DNA of 64,000 nt from Aurantiacibacter suaedae. GTDB taxonomy: Bacteria > Pseudomonadota > Alphaproteobacteria > Sphingomonadales > Sphingomonadaceae. Positions 34,628 through 43,549 of the stretch are shown in pieces; position 1 is the stretch's first letter; every line of letters begins with the position of its first letter. The stretch is from assembly GCF_005434915.1 (NCBI RefSeq), contig NZ_SKCG01000003.1, positions 558,001 through 622,000 of the forward strand, read 5' to 3'. The notes under the pieces are model-generated. The model saw only the letters and a program-made list of their open reading frames with translations, did no database searches and had not been told where the DNA came from. Position numbers and translations under genes: made by a program.

Positions 34628-35717
34628 CGTGGCCCGCGTCCCAGTCTGCGTCTGCGCCCCAGGTGCCGGCCGATCCGCGCACGGTGCAGCCGCGCTGGCC
34701 CGCTTCGATCACGCCGATCTCAAGCACGTCCTCACCAGCCTTGGCGAGCGCGGCCTTGGCTTCATCGAGCTTCGCAGGGTCGACCGCCAGCACCATGCCA
34801 GTGCCGCAGTTGAAAGTGCGCGCCATTTCGCCGGGGGCGATGTTGCCCTCGCTCTGGAGGAAGGCCATCAGCGCAGGCTGCTCCCAGGCATCGGCATTCA
34901 CCACAGCGCGCGCGCCTTCGGGCAGCACGCGCGGGATATTCTCAAGCAGCCCGCCGCCGGTGATATGCGCGAGCGCGTCGATCAGACCGGCGCGCACCGC
35001 AGGCAGCAGGGCCTTCACATAGATGCGGGTCGGCTCCATCAAGGCTTCGATCAGCGGGCGCGAGCCATCGAACGGGGCGGGGGCATCAAGTTGCCAGCCC
35101 TTGTCCGCCGCCAGCCGCCGGACCAGCGAATAGCCGTTCGAATGGACGCCCGAACTTTTCAGCGCCAGCAGAACATGGCCCGGCGCGACCTTGTCGCCGG
35201 TCAATTGCTCGCCGCGCTCCACCGCGCCGACGCAGAAGCCGGCAAGGTCGTAGTCACCTTCGGAATACATGCCCGGCATTTCCGCCGTTTCGCCGCCGAT
35301 CAGCGCGCAGCCTGCCTGCACGCAGCCCTCGGCGATTCCTGCGATCACCCGCTCCGCCACGCCGTTTTCCAGCTTGCCGGTTGCGAAGTAATCGAGGAAG
35401 AACAGCGGTTCCGCGCCCTGCACGATCAGGTCGTTCACGCACATGGCGACGAGGTCAATTCCCACCGTGTCGTGCTGTCCGCTGTCGATGGCGAGCTTGA
35501 GCTTCGTGCCCACGCCATCATTCGCAGCGACCAGCAGCGGATCGGTATAGCCGGCGGCGCGCGGGTCGAAGAAACCGCCGAAGCCGCCGATTTCGCCGTC
35601 GGCCCCGGGGCGGCGAGTCGCCTTGACCAGCGGCCCGATGGCCTTAACGAGGGCATTGCCCGCAGCGATGGAAACACCCGCCTGGGCGTAGGTGTAAGAA
35701 GGCTTTTCTGAACTCAT
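34620..35717 (-). CDS. purM: Phosphoribosylformylglycinamidine cyclo-ligase
   Basis: The 365-residue protein starts [21 protein letters not shown]. It contains [62 protein letters not shown] and [11 protein letters not shown], all PurM hallmarks. It closes the imidazole ring of the purine precursor. The start at 35717 matches the conserved N-terminus; upstream codons in frame are not conserved. It faces the DUF2066-like gene across about 70 bases. Confidence 0.96.
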   Translation of the reverse strand: MSSEKPSYTYAQAGVSIAAGNALVKAIGPLVKATRRPGADGEIGGFGGFFDPRAAGYTDPLLVAANDGVGTKLKLAIDSGQHDTVGIDLVAMCVNDLIVQGAEPLFFLDYFATGKLENGVAERVIAGIAEGCVQAGCALIGGETAEMPGMYSEGDYDLAGFCVGAVERGEQLTGDKVAPGHVLLALKSSGVHSNGYSLVRRLAADKGWQLDAPAPFDGSRPLIEALMEPTRIYVKALLPAVRAGLIDALAHITGGGLLENIPRVLPEGARAVVNADAWEQPALMAFLQSEGNIAPGEMARTFNCGTGMVLAVDPAKLDEAKAALAKAGEDVLEIGVIEAGQRGCTVRGSAGTWGADADWDAGHDA

Positions 35718-35788
35718 GGTGCCGATGCCATAAGCTTTCGCGCTTGGATTTCCACTCACCTTTGGGCAAAAGGCCCACGATTTCCCCC

Positions 35789-37093
35789 ATGACCACACGC
35801 ACACTCCTCTCTCCCAGCCTCACGCAGCGCCTCAATTTGCGGCTCGTGCTCGGTTTTGTTGCCGCCTTAGCCCTGGCGCTTGCTGCGGCGCTGATGGCGC
35901 AGGTTTCGGGCGATCGCGGCATACCGCCGGTCGCCAGCTCCACCGATATCGAGGTGCGCGGGATCGAGGTGAATGTCACCGGCGACAACCCGGAAGATGC
36001 CCGTTCTAAGGGCTGGGTCGAGGCAACGCGCAAGGCTTGGGAAAAGATCGACGGCCCCGAACTTCCCGATGCGCGACTCGAGTCGCTCGTCTCTGCCATC
36101 GTGGTCGAGGTCGAGAATATCGGCCCGCGCCGGTATGTGGCGCGACTGGGTGTGATCTTCGATCGTCAGCGGGCAGGGCCGCTGCTCGGCGGGGGCGGGG
36201 ATCGTGCGCGGTCCGCGCCGATGCTGCTGCTTCCGGTGATGATGAGCGGGGGCACGGCAACCACTTTTGAAACGCGCAATGCCTGGCAGCGCGCCTGGGC
36301 CGAATATCAGTTCGGATCGAGCGCGATCGACTATGTCCGGCCTGTAGGCTCGGGTTCCGATTCGCTGCTGTTGACCTTCGGCCAGACTGGGCGTCGCAGC
36401 CGTGCCTGGTGGAACAATGTGCTCGACCAGTTCGGCGCGGCCGACGTGCTGGTGCCGATTGCCGATCTGCGTCACGAATGGCCGGGCGGCCCGGTCGTGG
36501 GCACGTTTACCGCGCGCTACGGACCGGACGACCGCTATCTCGACGAATTTACCATGCGCGCCGAAAGCGACGAAGATTTGCCCCGGATGCTGGTGCGCGC
36601 GGTTGAGCAGTTCAACGCGATATATACCCGCGCCCTGTCCGCAGGCCGGCTGCGGCCCGATCCCACGCTGGAGCTGGACGGCTTCGAAATGACGCCCGAG
36701 ATTCGCGCCCTGCTCGACGAGGCGCGCGCGGCCGAAGCTGCCGAAGCGGCGGCCAGGTCTGCGGCGGCGGCGCGCGCGCTGGCCGAGCAGGCGGAAGCTG
36801 CGCCTGACGCCGCTGGCGCTCCGGTTGCTCCTTCGGGCGAAACTCCCGCTGCTACCGCCACGAGCTATACCGTCCAGATCGCCACGCCCAATGCCTCGGC
36901 CTTCGATGCGGCGCTGGGCGCGGTGCGCGGCACCCCGGGCGTGAGCGCATCGGCGGTTACCAGCACGGCCATAGGCGGCACATCGGTGCTGCGCGTGACC
37001 TTTGCGGGCAGCCTGTCGGACTTCGCTGCGGCGTTGAGGGCGCGCGGCTGGCAGGTGACCGAGGGCACGGGCGCGCTGTCTATCACGCGCTAG
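35789..37093 (+). CDS. DUF2066-like exported protein
   Basis: The 434-residue protein has one N-terminal hydrophobic export segment ([20 protein letters not shown]). A DUF2066-type region follows from about residue 45 ([24 protein letters not shown] ... [26 protein letters not shown]), then an Ala/Glu-rich linker near 310-360, and a small C-terminal ferredoxin-like domain ([11 protein letters not shown] ... [13 protein letters not shown]). The function is unknown. It sits directly before the hdaA-like gene with an 18-base gap, an order seen in sphingomonads as I recall. Confidence 0.78.
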   Translation: MTTRTLLSPSLTQRLNLRLVLGFVAALALALAAALMAQVSGDRGIPPVASSTDIEVRGIEVNVTGDNPEDARSKGWVEATRKAWEKIDGPELPDARLESLVSAIVVEVENIGPRRYVARLGVIFDRQRAGPLLGGGGDRARSAPMLLLPVMMSGGTATTFETRNAWQRAWAEYQFGSSAIDYVRPVGSGSDSLLLTFGQTGRRSRAWWNNVLDQFGAADVLVPIADLRHEWPGGPVVGTFTARYGPDDRYLDEFTMRAESDEDLPRMLVRAVEQFNAIYTRALSAGRLRPDPTLELDGFEMTPEIRALLDEARAAEAAEAAARSAAAARALAEQAEAAPDAAGAPVAPSGETPAATATSYTVQIATPNASAFDAALGAVRGTPGVSASAVTSTAIGGTSVLRVTFAGSLSDFAAALRARGWQVTEGTGALSITR

Positions 37094-37111
37094 CCGCGAG
37101 GCAGCCCGGCC

Positions 37112-37720
37112 ATGCAGCAGATCGCCCTTCCACTCAGCCCTCGTTCCAGCGGGCCTGCCTCGATTGTAATCGGCAACGCCAATGCGCGCGTGGCCGAGGC
37201 GCTCGCGTCGCCGGGCTCTTGGCCTTTCCGCACCGCTGTGCTCACCGGCCCGCCGCGCTCGGGCAAGAGCCTGCTCGCGCGCTGGTTTGCCGACAGCGGG
37301 CAGGGCGAGGCGATCGACGATGCACAGAGCCTTCCCGAAGATGCGATCTTCCACCGCTGGAACCGGGCGCAGGAGGCGGGAACGCCGCTGCTGATCGTGG
37401 GCGGAACGCCGCCGTGGGAGATAGCCTTGCCCGACCTTCGCTCACGCCTGGGCGCCGCTTTGCAGATGGAGATCGGCCAGCCCGACGATGCGATGGCCGC
37501 CGATCTCATCCATTCGCTGGCGCAGGAACGCGGCCTGGCGCTGGGGCCGGGCGCCGCGGATTATCTGGTGCCGCGCGCGGGCCGCTCGTGGGCCGAACTT
37601 GAAAAGTTGGTGCTGACAATCGACCGCTTGTCTCTCGAACGAAAGACCCCACCTACCCTCGGAATCTGGCGCGCTGCGCTGGAGGAGGTAACCGGTCCGC
37701 AGGAACCGCGAATGCTATGA
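37112..37720 (+). CDS. hdaA: Hda-like regulatory inactivator of DnaA
   Basis: The 202-residue protein has an N-terminal QIALPL that fits the beta-clamp binding consensus seen in Hda (QLSLPL in E. coli, from memory). A DnaA-like P-loop (TGPPRSGKSLLARW) and a reduced AAA+ fold with sensor segments (PDLRSRLGAALQMEI) follow. The DNA-binding domain of DnaA is missing. Together with the clamp it would stimulate ATP hydrolysis on DnaA to prevent re-initiation. The Walker B region (GEAIDDAQSL) is present. Confidence 0.85.
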   Translation: MQQIALPLSPRSSGPASIVIGNANARVAEALASPGSWPFRTAVLTGPPRSGKSLLARWFADSGQGEAIDDAQSLPEDAIFHRWNRAQEAGTPLLIVGGTPPWEIALPDLRSRLGAALQMEIGQPDDAMAADLIHSLAQERGLALGPGAADYLVPRAGRSWAELEKLVLTIDRLSLERKTPPTLGIWRAALEEVTGPQEPRML

Positions 37721-37760
37721 CCTTGCCCCTCGCGGGTTTTGGTGAGAAACTGGGTTGATT

Positions 37761-38459
37761 ATGTTTGAGCGTCTGATCTCCTATCTGGACTCGGTCCGCG
37801 CGCGCGATCCGGCGCCGCGTTCGCGCTGGGAAATCCTGCTCTATCCCGGTTTCTGGGCGCTCGCGATGCACCGTCTGGCGCATTGGCTGTTTGAGGCGGA
37901 GATGTTTTTCCTTGCCAGGCTGGTGAACCATACGGCCCGCTGGATGACTGCGATCGACATTCATCCCGGCGCCACCATCGGCAAACACCTGTTCATCGAT
38001 CATGGCTTCACCGTGATTGGCGAGACTGCCGTGATCGGCAACAATGTGACGATTTATCAGTGCGTGACGCTGGGCGGCACCAACCCCACCAACGGCAAGG
38101 GCGGCAAGCGCCACCCGACTCTTTCCGATAATGTCATCATCGGCGCGGGCGCGCAGATCATCGGGCCGATTACCGTGGGTGAGCGCGCGCGCGTGGGCGC
38201 CAATGCGGTGGTGACCGACGATGTGCCCGAAGGGGCGACGATGATCGGGCTAAAGGCCCGCTCCACGCTCGTTCCTGCCGAAACCTGGCTGCGCGAGTTC
38301 ATCCCCTATGGCACCCCGTGCGAGGAACCGTGCGAGCCCGCCCCGAGCGAGCGGGTGAAGGAGCTTGAGGACGAAGTGGCCGCATTGCGCCAGATGGTAG
38401 AGGCGATGGCCGCCGAGCGGGCGCCGCAGGCAGCACGCAAGAGCGGCACCGATTGCTGA
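37761..38459 (+). CDS. cysE: Serine O-acetyltransferase
   Basis: The 232-residue protein has the hexapeptide-repeat acyltransferase fold: IDIHPGATIGKHLFIDHGFTVIGETAVIGNNVTIYQCVTLGGT, with the catalytic Asp-His (IDHG), and GKGGKRHPTL. It makes O-acetylserine for cysteine synthesis. The C-terminus carries a charged helix (VKELEDEVAALRQMVEAM) that may oligomerise, replacing the usual short tail. It lacks the long N-domain of the E. coli enzyme, so it is the short form. The stop overlaps the next start (TGATG). Confidence 0.94.
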   Translation: MFERLISYLDSVRARDPAPRSRWEILLYPGFWALAMHRLAHWLFEAEMFFLARLVNHTARWMTAIDIHPGATIGKHLFIDHGFTVIGETAVIGNNVTIYQCVTLGGTNPTNGKGGKRHPTLSDNVIIGAGAQIIGPITVGERARVGANAVVTDDVPEGATMIGLKARSTLVPAETWLREFIPYGTPCEEPCEPAPSERVKELEDEVAALRQMVEAMAAERAPQAARKSGTDC

Positions 38460-38818
38460 TGCAGCCAGGCGGCAGCGGGTCCACCATCGTTCCATTCCCG
38501 GGCGGGCGTCAGCCACAGCAGGTCGGGTTCGACCGGCTCGAACTGACGCGCATTCTCGATCTCTATGGCCGCATGGTCGCGGCGGGCGAGTGGCGTGATT
38601 ATGCGATGGATTTCTCGAAAGACTGCGCCAGCTTCGCCGCCTTCCGCCGCACCGCCGACGTGCCCCAGATGCGGATCGAGAAACGCCCCGCGCTGCGCCA
38701 GCGGCAGGGGATGTGGGCGCTGTTCGGCGAACACGGGCAGGTGCTCAAGCGCGGGCACGAGCTTGCTGGCGTGCTCGCCCCGTTAGAGCGGCGGCTGGTG
38801 AAGGCGGTTGAGGACTAG
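38459..38818 (+). CDS. DUF2794-type small protein
   Basis: The 119-residue product has FDRLELTRILDLYGRMVAAGEWRDYAMDF and PQMRIEKRPALRQRQGMWALFGEHGQVLKRG, the pattern of an alphaproteobacterial family known as DUF2794. The function is unknown. Its start overlaps the cysE stop, so it is co-translated. Its 3' end overlaps the convergent gph gene by four bases. Confidence 0.82.
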   Translation: MQPGGSGSTIVPFPGGRQPQQVGFDRLELTRILDLYGRMVAAGEWRDYAMDFSKDCASFAAFRRTADVPQMRIEKRPALRQRQGMWALFGEHGQVLKRGHELAGVLAPLERRLVKAVED

Positions 38819-39489
38819 CCCAGTTTCGCGAGTGCGGCGGGCAAGTCAGCGAAATGGTCGATCAGGACGTCGCCGCCAAGCTCGCTGACTGGCACATCGT
38901 GATAGCCGAAACTCAAAGTCACCACCGGCAGCTCGGCATTGCGCGCGGCGCGCACGTCGTAAGTCGAATCGCCAACCATGGCGGCGCGCGTGCCGCCGCA
39001 GACCTTGATCGCGGCCAGCAGCATGTCGGGCTCGGGCTTGCTGCGACCGGGGCCGCAGGTGTCGCCGCCGTAGATCGCGACAAAGTGGTGCGTCAGCCCA
39101 AGCGCCTCGATCAGCTGGCGCGCGGGTTGTTCGATCTTGTTGGTGCAGACTGCGAGCTTGCAGCCCTTCGCGGCCAACGCTTCGAGCGTGGCAACAACCC
39201 CGTCAAAGGGCACGGTATTGTCGGCGATATGGGCCCAGTAGTGCTTGAGCAGCACGTCGGTAAGTTCGGCCATCCGCTCGTCGCTCGGCTGTTCGCCCTT
39301 GGCTTCGAGCGCGCGCCGCAGCATCAGCGCCGCTCCGCCGCCGATGAAATTACGGATCTCGCTCTCGGCGATGGGCCCGTGCCCGGCATAGACCAGCGCA
39401 TGATTGACTGCCGGGGCAAGGTCGCGGTTGGAATCGACAAGGGTGCCGTCGAGATCGAACAGGATGGTATCGAAAGGAAAATCGCTCAT
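38815..39489 (-). CDS. gph: Phosphoglycolate phosphatase, HAD family
   Basis: The 224-residue protein has the HAD nucleophile motif LFDLDGTLVDS at 9-19, motif II in VCTNK, Lys in GRSKPEPDMLL and motif III in MVGDSTYDVRAARNA. The helical cap is of subclass IA. It dephosphorylates 2-phosphoglycolate. The assignment within HAD enzymes is by pattern and could be a related phosphatase. Confidence 0.9.
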   Translation of the reverse strand: MSDFPFDTILFDLDGTLVDSNRDLAPAVNHALVYAGHGPIAESEIRNFIGGGAALMLRRALEAKGEQPSDERMAELTDVLLKHYWAHIADNTVPFDGVVATLEALAAKGCKLAVCTNKIEQPARQLIEALGLTHHFVAIYGGDTCGPGRSKPEPDMLLAAIKVCGGTRAAMVGDSTYDVRAARNAELPVVTLSFGYHDVPVSELGGDVLIDHFADLPAALAKLG

Positions 39490-39563
39490 GGGCAGTCATG
39501 TGGCGAAGGCCGGTGGAAACCGCAATGGTTTGGTGGCATGGCCGCCAATAAGGAGAAAGCTAC

Positions 39564-40922
39564 ATGACCTCGATCGCCGCCATTGTTCTCGCCGCTGGCA
39601 AGGGCACGCGCATGAAAAGCACGCGCCACAAGGTGCTGCACGAGATTGCCGGTCGCGCGATGATCGATCACTTGCTGGCCAGCGTCGAGGCGCTTGGGCC
39701 GGAGCGGCTGGTGACCGTGGTCGGCGAAGCGCGCGAACAGGTGCAGCAGAAGTTGGGCGAACGCTCTGTTTTCGCAGTGCAGGAGCCGCAGCTGGGTACG
39801 GGCCACGCAGTGCAACAGGCGCAAGACGCTTTGGCCGGGTTCAAAGGCATCGTGCTGGTGCTCTATGGCGATGTGCCCTTTGTGCGCACCGCCACGATGC
39901 AAGCGATGATCGCACGGCTGGAGGCGGACGATGCCCCCGCCGCCGTAGTGCTCGGGTTCGAGCCTGACGATGCGCTGCGCTATGGCCGGGTGATCGCCGA
40001 TGAGGCTGGCACGATCTCCAAGATGGTCGAATACAAGGACGCGAACGAGGGTGAGCGCGCCTCCAGCCTGTGCAACTCAGGCTTGCTTGCTGCGCGGGCG
40101 GACGAGCTGTTCGCGCTGCTCGCGCGGGTGGGCAACGACAATGCCCAGGCCGAGTTCTACCTGCCCGATATCGTCAACATCGCGATTGCCGATGGTCGCC
40201 CCTGCGCGGTCGTCACCACCGATACGCCAGACGAGGTGGCGGGCATCAACAGCCGCGCCGAACTCGCTGCCGCTGAGGCGCAGTGGCAGCAGTTAAAGCG
40301 CGAGGCGGCCATGGCCGACGGCGTTACGCTGCGCGCGCCCGAGACGGTGTTCTTCAGCTGGGATACCGAGATCGCCGCTGACGTGGTGGTGGAGCAGAAC
40401 GTGGTGTTCGGCCCCGGCGTGTCGGTCGCCAGCGGCGCGCGCATTCGCGCTTTCTCGCATCTTGAGGGCGCGAGCGTGGGTGAGGATGTCGAGGTCGGCC
40501 CTTATGCTCGGCTGCGCCCCGGCGCGAACCTGCAAACGGGGAGCAAGGTCGGCAACTTCGTCGAGATCAAGAACGCGACGCTTGGCGCAGGGGCCAAGGC
40601 TAGCCACCTCACCTATCTCGGCGATGCCACGGTGGGCGAAGGCGCGAATATCGGGGCGGGCACGATCACCTGCAACTATGACGGCTATTTCAAGCATCAG
40701 ACGACCATCGGCCCCCGTGCCTTCGTCGGCTCTAATTCGGCGCTGATCGCCCCGGTGACGATTGGCGCGGACGCAATTGTTGCGGCGGGCAGCGCGGTCA
40801 GCCGCGATGTGGCCGATGGCGAGTTGCGGATGGTTCGGGCGGAACAGTTGGTGAAGCCGGGCTGGGCCGACCGCTTCCACGACGCGATGAAGAAGAAAAA
40901 GAAGGATGCCTCGGGCAAGTAA
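39564..40922 (+). CDS. glmU: Bifunctional GlcNAc-1-P uridyltransferase / GlcN-1-P acetyltransferase
   Basis: The 452-residue protein has the nucleotidyl motif VLAAGKGTRMKS at about 10-21, YGDVPF, and then a left-handed beta-helix from about 250 (VVFGPGVSVASGARIRAFSHLEG ... NFVEIKNATLGAGAKASHLTYLGDATVGEG). It makes UDP-GlcNAc for peptidoglycan and lipopolysaccharide. AAGGAG precedes the start by eight bases. It is followed by a lipoprotein gene and glmS in the same pathway. Confidence 0.98.
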   Translation: MTSIAAIVLAAGKGTRMKSTRHKVLHEIAGRAMIDHLLASVEALGPERLVTVVGEAREQVQQKLGERSVFAVQEPQLGTGHAVQQAQDALAGFKGIVLVLYGDVPFVRTATMQAMIARLEADDAPAAVVLGFEPDDALRYGRVIADEAGTISKMVEYKDANEGERASSLCNSGLLAARADELFALLARVGNDNAQAEFYLPDIVNIAIADGRPCAVVTTDTPDEVAGINSRAELAAAEAQWQQLKREAAMADGVTLRAPETVFFSWDTEIAADVVVEQNVVFGPGVSVASGARIRAFSHLEGASVGEDVEVGPYARLRPGANLQTGSKVGNFVEIKNATLGAGAKASHLTYLGDATVGEGANIGAGTITCNYDGYFKHQTTIGPRAFVGSNSALIAPVTIGADAIVAAGSAVSRDVADGELRMVRAEQLVKPGWADRFHDAMKKKKKDASGK

Positions 40923-40923
40923 T

Positions 40924-41580
40924 ATGGCGAGATACCCAGGTTCAATATTAAGATTGTTCCTCGTGAGTGGGCTCGCCGCATCGGCGCTGGGCGCGTGCTC
41001 TAGCGAGCCGGAAAGTCCTGCGGCCACCGCTTCGCAGGCGCCGTCACCTGCTTCCGCTCCCCCGGCTGGGGAAGCGCCGGGAAACGCGCGAGTCCCGCTC
41101 GCCTCCGATACGAAGTCCGCGCAAGCGACGACGCTGTGCGCTGATGAGGAAAGGGCGATCTTCAGCTGCAAGGTGCGCGGCGGCAAGGTCGCCTCCGTAT
41201 GTCTCGCTAAGGGGGGCGAGGAAGATTTCGCACAGTATCGTTTCGGACGCGCGGACACTGCGCCCGAACTGGTTTGGCCGACCAACTCCAGCGAGCAACT
41301 CGCATGGGCCTCGACGATGTATTCGGGCGGGGGTGAAACACAGGTTAGCTTTGCCACCGGCGACGTGCGCTACGTGGTGTACAGCAAGGCTGTGCGTACC
41401 AACTTTGCCCCCGGCGAACCCAATGATCCCGCCTTTTCCGACGGGGTGGCGGTGCTTCGCGCGGGGAAAGTGCAAGCAAAGTTCGTCTGCGAGGGTGCCG
41501 ACCTCAAGCCGATTGATGTTGAGGCGGCGCGAGACCATCTTGAAGAGGCGCCCGATCTGTTCACTTACGATATCGACTAG
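40924..41580 (+). CDS. Lipoprotein between glmU and glmS, unknown
   Basis: The 218-residue product has an export signal and a lipobox (LGAC, Cys about 25). A Pro/Ala/Ser-rich linker follows (to about 60), then a compact domain with paired Cys (TTLCADEERAIFSCKV ... VCLAK ... KFVCEG) that could form disulfides. I do not recognise the family. The ATG lies one base after the glmU stop, so translation is probably coupled. Its place between the two Glm enzymes hints at a cell-wall role, unproved. Confidence 0.82.
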   Translation: MARYPGSILRLFLVSGLAASALGACSSEPESPAATASQAPSPASAPPAGEAPGNARVPLASDTKSAQATTLCADEERAIFSCKVRGGKVASVCLAKGGEEDFAQYRFGRADTAPELVWPTNSSEQLAWASTMYSGGGETQVSFATGDVRYVVYSKAVRTNFAPGEPNDPAFSDGVAVLRAGKVQAKFVCEGADLKPIDVEAARDHLEEAPDLFTYDID

Positions 41581-41655
41581 ACGGCATCGGGTGGAGTCAA
41601 AGCCGCCAAACCTTGTTCAGTCGATCCAACAAATTCAGAGGTTTGGAGTTTCTAC

Positions 41656-43479
41656 ATGTGCGGAATTATCGGCATCGTGGGCAATCAGCCGGTCGCCCCG
41701 CGGCTCGTCGAAGGGCTGCGTCGGATGGAGTATCGCGGCTATGATAGCGCCGGGGTCTGCACCTATGACGATGGCGAACTGATCCGCCGTCGCGCGCAGG
41801 GCAAGCTTATGAACCTCGTTGCCGAGCTGGAGCGCAACCCCGCGCCAGGCACCATCGGCATTGCCCATACCCGCTGGGCCACCCACGGCGCGCCGACCGA
41901 GAGCAATGCCCATCCGCACGCCACGCCGCAGGTCGCGCTCGTTCACAACGGGATCATCGAAAATTTCCGCGAACTGCGTGAGGAACTGCGCGGCACCGGT
42001 CGCACATTCGAGAGCGAGACCGATACCGAGATTGTCGTTCATCTCGTCAGCCGAGAGATCGAAGCAGGCAAGACCCCGCAAGAAGCGGTACAGGCTGTGC
42101 TGCCGCGTCTGCGCGGGGCTTTCGCGCTGGCGATCCAGTTCCGCGACTATCCCGATCTGCTGATCGGCGCGCGGCTCGGCTCGCCGCTGGTGGTGGGCCA
42201 TGCGGATGGCGAGACCTATCTCGGCTCCGATGCGCTGGCGCTGGCGCCGCTGACGCAGGATATCACCTACCTCGAAGAGGGCGACTGGGTGGTCATCACC
42301 CGCGAGGGCGCAAAGATCTTCGACGCCACCGGCGCGCCGGTGGGGCGCGAACAGACCCGCTCGGGCGCTTCGGCGGCTGCCATCGAGAAGGGCAACTATC
42401 GCCACTTCATGCAGAAGGAAATCTTCGAGCAGCCAACCGTGGTTGCGCAGACGCTGCGGAGCTACCTGCGCCCGGTCGAGCAGCAGGTCGCCCTGCCACA
42501 GATCGATTTCGATATTTCGGCGGTCAACCGCATAACCATCGTCGCCTGCGGCACGTCCTACTATGCCGGAATGGTAGCGAAATACTGGTTCGAACAATTC
42601 GCGCGCGTGCCGGTCGACATCGATTTTGCCAGCGAGTTCCGTTATCGCGAACCGGTGCTTGAGGATGGTGGGCTGGCGCTGTTCATCTCGCAAAGCGGCG
42701 AAACCGCCGACACGCTGGCTGCGCTCAAGCACTGTAAAGCGGCGGGGCAGGTCATCGCCGCTGTGGTCAACGTGCCGACCAGCTCGATGGCGCGCGAGGC
42801 CGATTTGCTGCTGCCGACTCACGCGGGGCCGGAAATCGGCGTCGCTTCGACCAAGGCCTTTACCTGCCAGCTCGCCGTGCTCGCAGCGCTCGCAGCGCAC
42901 TTCGCGGTGAAGAAGGGACGGCTCGATGCTTCCGAAGAGGCCGAGATCGTGCGCCATCTGCTCGAAGCGCCTGCCGCGCTGAACGCTGCGCTCGATCATG
43001 ACGAGACGATCGCCGCAATGGCCCACCTCGTGGCCCCGGCGCGCGACGTGCTCTATCTCGGGCGCGGGGCGGACTTTCCGCTGGCGCTCGAAGGCGCTCT
43101 GAAGCTTAAGGAAATCAGCTATATCCATGCTGAGGGCTATGCTTCGGGCGAAATGAAGCACGGCCCCATCGCGTTGATCGACGATAAGGTGCCAGTGATT
43201 GTACTGGCTCCTTCTGGGCCGCTGTTCGAGAAGACCGTTTCCAACATGCAGGAGGTGCAGGCGCGCGGCGGTCAGGTAATACTGATCTCCGACGAGGAAG
43301 GCATTGCCGAAGCTGGGGAGGGCTGCATCGCCACGATCCCGATGCCGAAGGTGCACCCGTTGATCGCTCCGCTGGTATATGCCGTTCCGGTGCAGTTGCT
43401 CGCCTATCACGTGGCCTGCGCCAAGGGGACGGACGTTGATCAACCGCGCAATCTCGCCAAGTCGGTAACAGTCGAATAG
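41656..43479 (+). CDS. glmS: Glutamine-fructose-6-phosphate aminotransferase
   Basis: The 607-residue enzyme begins MCGIIGIVG with Cys 2 as the glutamine amidotransferase nucleophile. It has TRWATHG and two SIS domains (IVACGTSYYAGMVAKYW, FISQSGETADTLAAL, VASTKAFTCQL), and ends in NLAKSVTVE. It makes glucosamine-6-phosphate. No ribozyme is expected in this lineage and none was seen in the 75 bases upstream. Confidence 0.98.
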   Translation: MCGIIGIVGNQPVAPRLVEGLRRMEYRGYDSAGVCTYDDGELIRRRAQGKLMNLVAELERNPAPGTIGIAHTRWATHGAPTESNAHPHATPQVALVHNGIIENFRELREELRGTGRTFESETDTEIVVHLVSREIEAGKTPQEAVQAVLPRLRGAFALAIQFRDYPDLLIGARLGSPLVVGHADGETYLGSDALALAPLTQDITYLEEGDWVVITREGAKIFDATGAPVGREQTRSGASAAAIEKGNYRHFMQKEIFEQPTVVAQTLRSYLRPVEQQVALPQIDFDISAVNRITIVACGTSYYAGMVAKYWFEQFARVPVDIDFASEFRYREPVLEDGGLALFISQSGETADTLAALKHCKAAGQVIAAVVNVPTSSMAREADLLLPTHAGPEIGVASTKAFTCQLAVLAALAAHFAVKKGRLDASEEAEIVRHLLEAPAALNAALDHDETIAAMAHLVAPARDVLYLGRGADFPLALEGALKLKEISYIHAEGYASGEMKHGPIALIDDKVPVIVLAPSGPLFEKTVSNMQEVQARGGQVILISDEEGIAEAGEGCIATIPMPKVHPLIAPLVYAVPVQLLAYHVACAKGTDVDQPRNLAKSVTVE

Positions 43480-43549
43480 TGTGACCATTGCCATTTCCGG
43501 GGGCTGTCGCTTTACGCGGTCCTAACCATTTGCTCGCTATGGGCGGCGG

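Noticed and set aside
41581-41655. glmS ribozyme
   Set aside because: The gap is only 75 bases, and the ribozyme is typical of Gram-positive bacteria; no fold was seen.
41635-43494. A continuous antisense open frame of about 600 codons across glmS
   Set aside because: GC-rich codon use leaves antisense frames open. The sense strand is an unmistakable GlmS, and the antisense product has no recognisable features.
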